Below, in pieces: positions 35,437 to 43,370 of a DNA stretch of 64,000 nt (position 1 is its first letter; each line of letters starts with the position of its first letter). The position numbers and the translations under genes were made by a program. The stretch comes from RAM1 sp041905405 (GTDB lineage: Bacteria > Pseudomonadota > Gammaproteobacteria > Burkholderiales > Burkholderiaceae_C). The stretch covers positions 186,001 to 250,000 of the forward strand of contig JAYRLC010000001.1 in assembly GCA_041905405.1 (NCBI GenBank). The letters are read 5' to 3'. Under the pieces are notes generated by a model. It was not told where the DNA came from. It saw nothing but the letters and a program-made list of their open reading frames with translations, and did not search any database.

Positions 35437-35633
35437 CAGGCGGCCTGTTTGCGGCGGGGAACTTCCTTCATCTTCGGCATGCTGGCACCCAGTGCCGCCA
35501 GCCGCTTGGCGGCTTGCACCCTGACGAACACTTTGACGGCTTCGCGAAACAGATCGGCCTTGTCCATGGAGGGGTCGGCGACCTCGAGCGCCTTCTCATA
35601 CAAAGCGTCGTCAATTGAAACAGTGGTTCTCAT
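35436..35633 (-). CDS. vapB: VapB-type antitoxin
   Basis: A 65-residue ribbon-helix-helix-like antitoxin beginning MRTTVSIDDALYEKALEVAD, the usual start of the DUF2191/VapB family, with a basic tail PKMKEVPRRKQAA that would wrap the toxin. The N terminus binds the operator and the C terminus neutralises VapC. The start at 35633 is set by family likeness; the upstream extension of the frame contains no family sequence. A perfect 12-base inverted repeat just upstream is the likely operator. Confidence 0.88.
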   Translation of the reverse strand: MRTTVSIDDALYEKALEVADPSMDKADLFREAVKVFVRVQAAKRLAALGASMPKMKEVPRRKQAA

Positions 35634-35647
35634 GGCGGGTTTGTTCT

Positions 35648-35677
35648 CAAATATGATGCGATTTTGCATCATATTTG
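35648..35677. promoter_or_regulatory. Operator palindrome of vapBC
   Basis: CAAATATGATGC and GCATCATATTTG form a perfect 12-base inverted repeat around GATTTT. It begins 15 bases before the vapB ATG and is strikingly AT-rich compared with the surrounding DNA, as expected for an autoregulatory VapB site. Confidence 0.8.
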
Positions 35678-35689
35678 ATGGCAATGCCA

Positions 35690-36133
35690 TCAGCGAACCA
35701 CGTAGCGCACGAAACCATCCGCCTGCGCGAACTGGTCGTACAGCTCGCGTGCGATGGCGTTGTCCTTGTGGGTCATCCAGTACAGGCGGGCCCAGCCTTC
35801 GGCGCGCATCGCGTTGCGCAGCCATTCGATCAGCGCCTTGCCTGCACCCTGGCCGCGCGCGTCGGGGGACACGTACAGGTCTTCCAGGTAGCACACGGCC
35901 TGCAGTTCCCAGGTGTTTTCATGCACCACGCAGTTGGCAAAGCCCACCACCTGGCCGCGCAACTCGGCCACGATGCACATGACCGACGCATCCGGGTCCA
36001 GGATGCGGCTCCACGTGCGGCGGGTGACGGCGTCGGGTACGGTGGCCGCGTAGAAGTCGCAGTAGCCGCGCCACAGGTCGGTCCAGGCGGCTTCGTCGGT
36101 GGGCAGGGCGGGGCGGATGGTGATGGATGCCAT
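35690..36133 (-). CDS. GNAT-family N-acetyltransferase
   Basis: A 147-residue GNAT acetyltransferase. The acetyl-CoA-binding motif A is VSPDARGQGAGKALI, preceded by the strand LEDLYV and followed by the ARLYWMTHKDN segment typical of the group. The substrate (amine, amino acid or protein N terminus) cannot be told. It lies 13 bases upstream of the vapBC operator on the same strand and 28 bases downstream of the LysR-type gene. Confidence 0.9.
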   Translation of the reverse strand: MASITIRPALPTDEAAWTDLWRGYCDFYAATVPDAVTRRTWSRILDPDASVMCIVAELRGQVVGFANCVVHENTWELQAVCYLEDLYVSPDARGQGAGKALIEWLRNAMRAEGWARLYWMTHKDNAIARELYDQFAQADGFVRYVVR

Positions 36134-36160
36134 TGGGGAAGGAAGCAGGATGCAGCGACT

Positions 36161-37099
36161 TTACGACGGCTGGCCGAACAGCGCATGCCGCGCGGCATTG
36201 CGGATGGCGGCCACGGCCGGATGGGTGATGCGCCGCTCGGGGGAGATCGCGTAGAACTCCTCGATGATGTCAGGCGCATGACCCAGGCACGCTACCTGGT
36301 ATTGCGCGCAGATTTCACTGGCCAGCACGGACGGGCCGGTGAACGCGCCCGCGGCCTGCCGTCCGAACGCCTTGGCCAGCGCGCCGTCGTCAAATTCGGC
36401 CACAACGCGCGGCGCCAGGCCCTGTACGCCGAACCAGGCATCCAGCCGCAGGCGCAGCGCGGATTCGGCCCCTGGCAGCATCAGTGGCAGGTCGGCCAGG
36501 CACTGGTTGAGCGCACCTGACGCGCGTCGGGGTGTCCACCCACAGCGGCGCAACAGCGCCTGCGAGGCAAAAAAGGCCGTGCCCGTGCGACCCAGCAGGT
36601 GCGAATAGGCACGCACCGCCATGCCTGGCGGCAGGGGCACGTCGGACACCACCATGTCCAGCTCATGCACAGCCAGCGCCGCGAGCAGTTGCTGCAGTTT
36701 GCCTTCATGGCAGATGAGCCGTCCACCGGCCAGCTGGTCCAGGCCGGGTTGCAACACGTGGCCCGCGATCGTCTTGGGCACGGAATCCACCACGCCCACC
36801 CGCAACGCGGCCCGCCAGGGCACCGCCGGTCCGGCGCCACTGAGCGCGTCCTGCAGCGCGGCGCCTGCGGTGAAGATTTCGTCGGCGTAGCGCCGCACCA
36901 GCCGCCCCGTCTCCGTGGGTTCCACGCCCCGGCCCGCCTTGCGCAGCAACGGCTTGCCGACCCGCGCTTCGAGCTGCTTGATCTGCCCGCTCAGCGTCTG
37001 CGGCGTGAGATGCAGCTGCTCGCTCGCGCGCGCAATGCTGCCAGTGCGCAGCACGGTCCAGAAGTAGTGCAGGTGCTTGTAGTTCATCTGCTTGATCAT
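36161..37099 (-). CDS. nhaR: NhaR-like LysR-family regulator
   Basis: A 312-residue LysR-type regulator. The N terminus MNYKHLHYFWTVLRTGSIAR followed by ASEQLHLTPQTLSGQIKQLE is characteristic of NhaR, the activator of the sodium/proton antiporter gene in E. coli. The effector domain is complete. Here the divergent neighbour is terC rather than nhaA, so its target set may differ. A start 12 bases downstream (MNYK) is possible; neither has a clear ribosome site. Confidence 0.85.
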   Translation of the reverse strand: MIKQMNYKHLHYFWTVLRTGSIARASEQLHLTPQTLSGQIKQLEARVGKPLLRKAGRGVEPTETGRLVRRYADEIFTAGAALQDALSGAGPAVPWRAALRVGVVDSVPKTIAGHVLQPGLDQLAGGRLICHEGKLQQLLAALAVHELDMVVSDVPLPPGMAVRAYSHLLGRTGTAFFASQALLRRCGWTPRRASGALNQCLADLPLMLPGAESALRLRLDAWFGVQGLAPRVVAEFDDGALAKAFGRQAAGAFTGPSVLASEICAQYQVACLGHAPDIIEEFYAISPERRITHPAVAAIRNAARHALFGQPS

Positions 37100-37190
37100 T
37101 CGAGAATTTCTGATGATTTGAGCATAAAAGTGAGCATATGACGAAGCATTGCCAATCTAGAGTCGGTTATCGCCATAACCCGTGCTTTCA

Positions 37191-38183
37191 ATGACCGAAT
37201 TCCTCATGACCCCCTTTCTCGGCCAGGCCACCTGGCTTTGGCTCGTGTTCCTGGCCGTGGTGGCCACGCTGCTGGCCTTCGATCTGGGTGTTTTGCACCG
37301 CGACGCGGGGGAAATCGGCATCCGCGAAAGCCTTTGGCTGTCAGGTGGCTACATCAGCGTGGCGCTCGTGTTCGGCGCCTGGCTGTGGTGGCAGCTGGGC
37401 GCGCAAAGCGGCATGGAATACCTGACGGGCTTCGTGATCGAGAAGTCGCTGTCCATGGACAACGTATTCGTGATCGCCATGATCTTCTCGTTCTTTGCCG
37501 TGCCGCGCGAGCTGCAGCACCGCGTGCTGTTCTGGGGCATCCTGGGGGTGATCGTGCTGCGGGCGGTCATGATCGGTCTGGGCGCGGCCCTGGTCAGCGA
37601 GTTTTCCTGGGTGCTTTATGTGTTCGGCGCGTTCCTGGTGCTGACGGGCGTGAAGATGCTGTTCATGGCCGATCACCAGGCCGACCTGAAGGACAACGTC
37701 CTGCTGAAGCTGCTGCACCGCCGCCTGCGCGTGACGCCGCAGCTGCGCGGCAGCGCGTTCTTCGTGCATGAGCCGCACCCGGTCACACGCGAGCGCGTGT
37801 TGTGGGTGACGCCGCTGTTTCTGGCACTGTGCCTGGTGGAGTTCGCGGACCTGATCTTCGCGGTGGACTCCGTGCCCGCGATCTTTGCGATCACGACCGA
37901 CCCGTTCATCGTCTACACCAGCAACATCTTCGCCATCCTGGGGCTGCGCGCGCTGTATTTCGCGCTGGCGGCCATGATCCACCGCTTTGCCTACCTCAAG
38001 TACGCGCTGGCCCTGGTGCTGGTGTTCATCGGCGGCAAGATTTTCCTGGTGAACATCGTGGGCAAGATTCCTCCCGTGATCAGCCTGGGCGTGACGGCCG
38101 CGCTCATTGCGGGCGGTGTGGTCGTGTCACTGTGGAAAACGCGCGGCGCGGACCAGCCTGCGCGCATCGGTCACTCAGGATGA
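37191..38183 (+). CDS. TerC/Alx-family membrane protein
   Basis: A 330-residue integral membrane protein of the TerC family with about nine helices. Conserved acidic membrane residues are seen in FDLGVLHRD, EKSLSMDNVFVIAMIFSFF and FADLIFAVDSVPAIFAITTD. Relatives export manganese or assist metal loading of exoproteins (Alx, MeeF, TerC). Divergent from the NhaR-like gene. A GTG nine bases upstream is an alternative start. No manganese riboswitch of the yybP-ykoY kind fits in the 90-base leader. Confidence 0.9.
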   Translation: MTEFLMTPFLGQATWLWLVFLAVVATLLAFDLGVLHRDAGEIGIRESLWLSGGYISVALVFGAWLWWQLGAQSGMEYLTGFVIEKSLSMDNVFVIAMIFSFFAVPRELQHRVLFWGILGVIVLRAVMIGLGAALVSEFSWVLYVFGAFLVLTGVKMLFMADHQADLKDNVLLKLLHRRLRVTPQLRGSAFFVHEPHPVTRERVLWVTPLFLALCLVEFADLIFAVDSVPAIFAITTDPFIVYTSNIFAILGLRALYFALAAMIHRFAYLKYALALVLVFIGGKIFLVNIVGKIPPVISLGVTAALIAGGVVVSLWKTRGADQPARIGHSG

Positions 38184-38195
38184 TGGAGATACTCC

Positions 38196-39128
38196 ATGGT
38201 GCCCGACGTCGTCGTCCTGTTCTTCGCGCTGGGGCTGGTGGCCCGGCTGGCCGGCAGTGAACTGAAAGTTCCGCAGGCGCTGTATGAAACCCTGTCCATC
38301 TACCTGCTGCTGGCCATCGGGCTGAAGGGCGGGGTGGAGATCAGCCGTCAGGACGCGGCCACGCTCGCGCCGCAGATTGCCGCCTGCGTCGCGCTGGGCC
38401 TGGCCATCCCCTTCGTGCTGGTGCCGCTGTTGCGGCGGCTGGGCTTTTCGGGCGTGGACAGCGCCAGCCTGGCGGCGCACTATGGTTCGGTCAGCGTCGT
38501 GACCTTTGCCGTGGCAACCAGTGCGTTGCGCCAGGCCGGCATCCCCTACGAGAGCCATGCGGCATTGTGGGTCGCGGTGATGGAGGCGCCGGCGCTTCTG
38601 TCGGCGATCTTCCTGGCGCGCCGCCAGGGCAGTGGTCCCACTGACTGGAAACGGCTGTCGCAGGACGTGCTGGCCGGTCCTTCCGTCATGCTGCTGACTG
38701 GCGGGCTGTTGATCGGTTCCTTCATGGGGGAAGCCGGCACCGCGCCGCTCAAGCCCGTGTTCGTGGATCCGTTCAAGGGCGTGCTGGCCCTGTTCATGCT
38801 CGAACTGGGCCTGGTGGCCGGCGAGCGCATTGCGCAGGTGCGCCAGTACGGCCTGCGGCTGCTGGCCTTTGGCATCCTCACCCCGCTGGCGCTGTCCGTG
38901 CCTGGCGCGTTGGTGGGGGTGGCGCTGGGTCTGAGCACGGGCGGCGTCGCCGTGCTGGCGACACTGGCTGCGAGTGCCAGCTACATCGCCGCGCCCACTG
39001 CCATGCGTATCGCAGTACCCGAAGCCAACGCCGCACTGTCCGTGGCCGCGTCGTTGGGGATCACCTTTCCGTTCAACGTGCTGGTGGGCATTCCGCTGTA
39101 CACCTTGCTCGCGCGCGCCCTGACCTGA
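38196..39128 (+). CDS. Sodium-dependent bicarbonate transporter family permease (SbtA-like)
   Basis: A 310-residue membrane protein of the SbtA/DUF897 family with two inverted five-helix units: LLAIGLKGGVEISRQD and YGSVSVVTFAVATSAL in the first, LLTGGLLIGSFMGEAG and ASASYIAAPTAMRIAVPEAN in the second. Cyanobacterial members take up bicarbonate with sodium. It starts 12 bases after terC, so the two are probably co-transcribed. No SbtB-type PII partner gene follows. The transported ion in this organism is inferred only from the family. Confidence 0.88.
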   Translation: MVPDVVVLFFALGLVARLAGSELKVPQALYETLSIYLLLAIGLKGGVEISRQDAATLAPQIAACVALGLAIPFVLVPLLRRLGFSGVDSASLAAHYGSVSVVTFAVATSALRQAGIPYESHAALWVAVMEAPALLSAIFLARRQGSGPTDWKRLSQDVLAGPSVMLLTGGLLIGSFMGEAGTAPLKPVFVDPFKGVLALFMLELGLVAGERIAQVRQYGLRLLAFGILTPLALSVPGALVGVALGLSTGGVAVLATLAASASYIAAPTAMRIAVPEANAALSVAASLGITFPFNVLVGIPLYTLLARALT

Positions 39129-39129
39129 C

Positions 39130-42100
39130 TCAGTCCAGCTGCCCCGCCAGCAGCAGCGCCACGTGGATCGCCTCGCGCTGCGCACCGTCATGGATCTGGT
39201 GGCGGCAGCTCGTGCCGTCGGCCACCACGATGGCGCCGGGTTGCTTGCGCACGGCGGGCAGCAGGCTCAGCTCGGCCATCTGCAGGGACACGTCGTGGTG
39301 CGACGCCTCGTAGCCGAAGCTGCCGGCCATGCCGCAGCAGCTGCTGTCGATCAGCTCGGGCCTGGCGCCGGGAATGAGTTTGATCACGTCCAGGATCGGG
39401 CTCACGGCGCCGAATGCCTTCTGGTGGCAGTGGCCGTGCAGCAGGATGGGCTGGTCCAACGGCTTCAGGCGCGCCTTCAGCGCGTCGAGCTTGCCGCCCT
39501 GCGCCTGGTGGGCGAGGAACTCTTCCAGCAGCAGCGCATGGTCTGCGATGGTGCGCGCATCCGGTCCCAGGCCCATGGATTGCAGTTCGTCGCGCAGCGT
39601 GAGCAGGCAGGATGGTTCCAGACCCACGATGGCAATGCCCTTTTGCGCAAAGGGCAGCAGCGCGGCCATGAGCTCGCGTGCTTTTTCTTTTGCAAGATCG
39701 ACCATGCCCGTGGCCAGGTAGGTACGGCCGCAGCACAGGTGCCCGTCGCCCCCCTGCGACGATTTCGCTGCCACATGCACCGTGTAGCCCGCCGCCTGCA
39801 GCACCTGCAGTGCCGCCTGTGCATTGGGTGACTCGAAGTAGCCGTTGAAGGTGTCCACGAACATCACCACGGGCTTGTCGGCCGCCAGCACCTGTTCGCG
39901 CGTGGCGCCCGTGTGGGCCGTGTTGAAGAAGTGTTTGCGCTGCCACTGCGGCAGGCTGCGGCGGGCCGACAGGCCCAGCCATTTTTCGCCCAGATTTGCG
40001 AGCAACGGGGAGCGGTTGCGCAGGTTCAGCAGCGGCGCGAGCCGCGCCGCCCAGCCGGCATAGCGCGGCAGGTGGGCCACCAGCTTGTCTTTCAGCGTGT
40101 GGCCGTGGCGCGCCTTGTAGTGGTGCAGGAACTCGACCTTCATTTTGGCCATGTCCACGCCGGTAGGGCAGTCGCGCTTGCAGCCCTTGCAGCCGACGCA
40201 CAGGTCCATGACTTCTCTTACCGCTTCGCTGGCGAGGCCCTCACCCTCAGTCCCTCTCCCAGGGGGAGAGGGAAGTTGGCCCGAGAGGGCGAGTCGCAAC
40301 GTGTTGGCGCGGCCGCGCGTGACGTGCCGCTCGTCGCGCGTCACGCGGTAGCTGGGGCACATGGTGCCGGCGTCGAACTTTCTGCAGTGGCCGTTGTTGT
40401 TGCACATCTCCACGGCCTTGGCCAGGCCCTGCGCGGGGTCGCCGCCGGTGCCGGGTGCCGTGGTGCGCTCGGTGACCGGGTCGTTCTGCACGTTCCACGC
40501 GCTCCAGTCCAGCGCCGGGGTGAGGGGAATCACGCGGTAGCTGGGCGGAAAGCGCATGAGCCGCGTGTCGTCCATGCGCGGCGGGTTGACGATGCGCTGC
40601 GGGCTCAGCAGGTTGGCGGGGTCGAAGTAGTCCTTGATCTGCGCAAACGCTTCATTGATGTGAGGGCCGAACTGCCATTCGATCCACTCACCACGGCACA
40701 GGCCATCGCCGTGTTCGCCGCTGTACGCGCCCTTGTATTTGCGCACCAGTTCCGCAGCCTCTTCGGCGATCGCGCGCATCTTGTACGCGCCGCCGTCGGG
40801 ACCGTCGGTACGCATGTCCAGGATGGGCCGCACGTGCAGCGTGCCCACCGATGCGTGGGCGTACCAGGTGCCCTTGCTGCCGTACTTGCGGAACACCTGG
40901 GTCAGTGCGTCGGTGTATTCGGCCAGGTGCTGCAGCGGCACGGCGCAGTCCTCGATGAAGCTCACCGGCTTGCCGTCGCCCTTCAGGCTCATCATGATGT
41001 TCAGGCCGGCCTTGCGCACGTCCCACAGGTTTTTCTGCGGCACGTCCTCGGTCATGCGTACCACGGACCCTGGCAGGCCCAGGTCACCCATCAGTTGCAC
41101 CAGCCGGTCCAGCTGCGGCAGCAGCGCGGCCTTGTCGGGCCCGGCGAATTCCACGAGCAGGATCGCGTCGGGGTCGCCGATGACGGCCGTGCGCACGATG
41201 GGCGCGAACGCCGGGTTGCGCATCGACAGGTCGATCATCGTGCGGTCCACCAGCTCGATGGCCGTCAGCGTGCCGTCGCCCAGCCGCGCGATGTGCTGGG
41301 CCGTGTCCATGGCCTTGTAGAAGGTCGGGAAGTTCACCACGCCCAGCACCTTGGCGCGCGGCAGTTCGGCCAGTTGCAGCGTGAGCGTTTTGGTCAGTGC
41401 CAGCGTGCCCTCGCTGCCCACCAGCAGGTGGGCCAGGTTGACCGAGCCGTCGGCGGTGTACGGCTTTTCGTTCTGGTTGTGGAAGATGTCCAGGTTGTAG
41501 CCGGCCACGCGGCGCAGCACCTTGGGCCAGTGGCGGTCGATCTCGGGCCGCAGGTTCATGGCCAGATCGCGCACCCAGCGGCCCAGGTCGCGCGCGCGGC
41601 CCGTGCAGTCCTCGTAGCGGGTGAAGTGGTGCAGCTCGCCGTCGGACGTCCAGGCTTCGGCGCCCAGCACGTTGTGCACCATGTTGCCCCAGGCAATGCT
41701 GCGGCTGCCGCACGAGTTGTTGCCCGCCATGCCGCCCAGCGTGGCCTGCGCGCTGGTGGACACGTCCACCGGGTACCACAGGCCCAGCTTTTTCAGCGCC
41801 GTGTTCAGGTGGTCCAGCACCATGCCGGGCTCCACGGTGGCGGTGCGCGTGCCCGCGTCGAAGCTCACGATGCTGCGCACGTGCTTGCTGTGGTCGATGA
41901 CCAGGCCCGCGCCCACGGTCTGTCCGCACTGGCTGGTGCCGCCGCCGCGCGGCACGATGGGCACGTTCAGGTCGCGGCAGATGTCCAGCGCGATCTTCAC
42001 GTCGGCCGCGTTGCGGGGCACGAACACGCCCACGGGCAAGACTTGGTAGATCGACGCGTCGGTCGCGTAGCGACCGCGGTCGGCGGGCGAGAACAGCACC

Positions 42101-42234
42101 TCGCCCTGCGTTTCTTTGGCCAGGCGCGCGGCCAGGCGGCCGGCGACTTCGTTGCTGACGGACGCGACCGTGTCGTAGGCGCTGTCACGGGCGCCGGCAT
42201 CCGCGGTGACGTTCAGGGGCAGCGGCGCGTTCAT
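39130..42234 (-). CDS. ydiJ: YdiJ-type FAD/iron-sulfur 2-hydroxyacid dehydrogenase
   Basis: A 1034-residue fusion of an FAD-linked oxidase (FAD loop VPRGGGTSQCGQTVGAGLVI, C-terminal cap with SGEHGDGLCRGEWIE) and an iron-sulfur electron transfer part with VGCKGCKRDCPTG and a CCG-type domain (CCGRTYLATG, SCCGMAGSFG). E. coli YdiJ of the same layout oxidises D-2-hydroxyglutarate; lactate and glycolate are other substrates in the superfamily. A peptide near residue 660 (SGQLPSPPGRGTEGEGLAS) is encoded by a palindromic repeat inserted in frame. Its ATG overlaps the stop of the upstream GntR gene. Confidence 0.92.
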   Translation of the reverse strand: MNAPLPLNVTADAGARDSAYDTVASVSNEVAGRLAARLAKETQGEVLFSPADRGRYATDASIYQVLPVGVFVPRNAADVKIALDICRDLNVPIVPRGGGTSQCGQTVGAGLVIDHSKHVRSIVSFDAGTRTATVEPGMVLDHLNTALKKLGLWYPVDVSTSAQATLGGMAGNNSCGSRSIAWGNMVHNVLGAEAWTSDGELHHFTRYEDCTGRARDLGRWVRDLAMNLRPEIDRHWPKVLRRVAGYNLDIFHNQNEKPYTADGSVNLAHLLVGSEGTLALTKTLTLQLAELPRAKVLGVVNFPTFYKAMDTAQHIARLGDGTLTAIELVDRTMIDLSMRNPAFAPIVRTAVIGDPDAILLVEFAGPDKAALLPQLDRLVQLMGDLGLPGSVVRMTEDVPQKNLWDVRKAGLNIMMSLKGDGKPVSFIEDCAVPLQHLAEYTDALTQVFRKYGSKGTWYAHASVGTLHVRPILDMRTDGPDGGAYKMRAIAEEAAELVRKYKGAYSGEHGDGLCRGEWIEWQFGPHINEAFAQIKDYFDPANLLSPQRIVNPPRMDDTRLMRFPPSYRVIPLTPALDWSAWNVQNDPVTERTTAPGTGGDPAQGLAKAVEMCNNNGHCRKFDAGTMCPSYRVTRDERHVTRGRANTLRLALSGQLPSPPGRGTEGEGLASEAVREVMDLCVGCKGCKRDCPTGVDMAKMKVEFLHHYKARHGHTLKDKLVAHLPRYAGWAARLAPLLNLRNRSPLLANLGEKWLGLSARRSLPQWQRKHFFNTAHTGATREQVLAADKPVVMFVDTFNGYFESPNAQAALQVLQAAGYTVHVAAKSSQGGDGHLCCGRTYLATGMVDLAKEKARELMAALLPFAQKGIAIVGLEPSCLLTLRDELQSMGLGPDARTIADHALLLEEFLAHQAQGGKLDALKARLKPLDQPILLHGHCHQKAFGAVSPILDVIKLIPGARPELIDSSCCGMAGSFGYEASHHDVSLQMAELSLLPAVRKQPGAIVVADGTSCRHQIHDGAQREAIHVALLLAGQLD
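40236..40272. repeat. Palindromic repeat inside the YdiJ-type gene
   Basis: A 37-base element starting GGCCCTCACCCTCAG and containing the stem TCCCTCTCCC / GGGGAGAGGGA. It closely matches one arm of the element inside cobU at 52364-52398. It is read in frame and adds a Gly/Pro/Ser-rich loop at the junction before the iron-sulfur motif. Confidence 0.8.
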
Positions 42235-42923
42235 GCCTTGGCTTTCCGGTTCTGTTGCTGGGCGGCGCGCAGTTGCTCGACGACGACGTCGCGCTTGTGG
42301 TTCAGGTGGTCCACCAGCACCTGGCGCATGGCGGCCGGGTCGCGGGCGGACAGTGCGGCGACCATTTTTTCATGCTCGCCCACGGCGCGCTTCCACTTGT
42401 CTTCGTCCTGGTTGGAGCGAAAGCGCAGCGCCTGCAGCCGCGCGTTGACCTGGCGGTAGGTAGCGGTGAGAACGGGGTTTTTGGCGGCGTCGTTGATGGC
42501 GCTGTGGATCAGTGCGTTGAGCCGGTAGTAGTTGGACAGGTCGCGCCGCGTCCACGCGGCCATCATCTCGAAGTGCATGGCGCGGATTTCATCCAGCTCG
42601 GCATCGGTGATGCGCTGCGCCGCCAGCTCGCCCGACTGCGCTTCCAGCCCCGCCATGACCTCGAAGGTGTTGCGCACGTCCTGTTCGGTCAGCTCCACGG
42701 CGATGGCGCCGCGGTTGGGCAGCAGCTCCACCAGGCCTTCGGCGGCCAGCATCTTGATGGCTTCGCGCAGGGGGGTGCGGGACACGTTGAGCACTTCGCT
42801 CAGCTCACGTTCGTTCAGCTTGGCGCCGGGGGCGATCGTGCCCTCGACCAGCATCTGGCGCAGGCGGTGGGCCACCTGGTCGTGCAGGGCCGTGCGGGGG
42901 ATGGAGATGATCTCTGCGGTCAT
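42231..42923 (-). CDS. GntR-family regulator (FCD domain) of the 2-hydroxyacid genes
   Basis: A 230-residue FadR-subgroup GntR regulator: winged helix with VSRTPLREAIKMLAAEGLVE at about 48-67, FCD domain from about 80 to 215. Its stop overlaps the ATG of the dehydrogenase gene, giving an operon. A TTTTGTATGCAAAA motif 10 bases before its start also occurs before the aminotransferase gene on the other side, so it probably controls both. The ligand is likely a short hydroxy- or keto-acid. Confidence 0.9.
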   Translation of the reverse strand: MTAEIISIPRTALHDQVAHRLRQMLVEGTIAPGAKLNERELSEVLNVSRTPLREAIKMLAAEGLVELLPNRGAIAVELTEQDVRNTFEVMAGLEAQSGELAAQRITDAELDEIRAMHFEMMAAWTRRDLSNYYRLNALIHSAINDAAKNPVLTATYRQVNARLQALRFRSNQDEDKWKRAVGEHEKMVAALSARDPAAMRQVLVDHLNHKRDVVVEQLRAAQQQNRKAKA

Positions 42924-42932
42924 GGCTTGTTA

Positions 42933-42946
42933 TTTTGTATGCAAAA
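42933..42946. promoter_or_regulatory. Candidate GntR operator, copy 1
   Basis: TTTTGTATGCAAAA, a near-palindrome 10 bases upstream of the GntR start. The identical 14 bases recur at 43318-43331 before the divergent aminotransferase gene. Confidence 0.6.
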
Positions 42947-42983
42947 TTGGTATTCGTCAAAAGTTGCGTTTCAAGACCTCGTG

Positions 42984-43229
42984 GCAAAGCCACGTGGGCG
43001 GTGTGCGGGGCTGGGGGCTTCACTGTGACGGTCGCCTTCGGCGACTTCCCTGCGCTGCTCAGGGATCGGTCGCACCGCAGAACTCACTGCATTGCGCTTC
43101 GCTCCATTCCGTTCAAACAGCTGCGGTGAGTCAGAGCACGATGCGCGCTGCGCGCGCCGACACTCACCCTTGCGCTGCTCGGCGTCACAGAGGCGCCCCC
43201 AGCCCCGCACACCGCCCACGTGGCTTTGC
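42984..43229. repeat. Element bounded by perfect 35-base inverted repeats
   Basis: The 447-base gap between two divergent genes holds no gene. Bases 42984-43018 and 43195-43229 are exact reverse complements (outer ends GCAAAGCCACGTGG and CCACGTGGCTTTGC), and symmetry continues inward with CTGTGACG on both sides. The middle contains further short palindromes. Length of about 246 bases with terminal inverted repeats is like a miniature mobile element or a strong cruciform; no target duplication was found. Confidence 0.7.
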
Positions 43230-43317
43230 AGTGACATGGTTGGCGCGCCCCCCGCCGGCTACCGCTCGCCGCGAAGCAGCGAGTGTCACATCGACGGCAA
43301 AAAACTTGACAAATGAA

Positions 43318-43331
43318 TTTTGTATGCAAAA
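43318..43331. promoter_or_regulatory. Candidate GntR operator, copy 2
   Basis: TTTTGTATGCAAAA, identical to copy 1. It lies 40 bases before the aminotransferase start and 7 bases after a TTGACA hexamer (43306-43311) that could be the -35 element, so binding would block transcription. Confidence 0.6.
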
Positions 43332-43370
43332 AATGGCTAGATTGGACACCTTAGGACAGAGACCCAAGAC

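Noticed and set aside
37100..37190. Manganese riboswitch (yybP-ykoY) before terC
   Set aside because: The leader is only about 90 bases and lacks the conserved GGGGAGUA-type elements.
39913..42459. 848-codon frame antisense to the YdiJ-type gene
   Set aside because: Same reason: the minus-strand protein has intact FAD and iron-sulfur motifs, the plus-strand product none.
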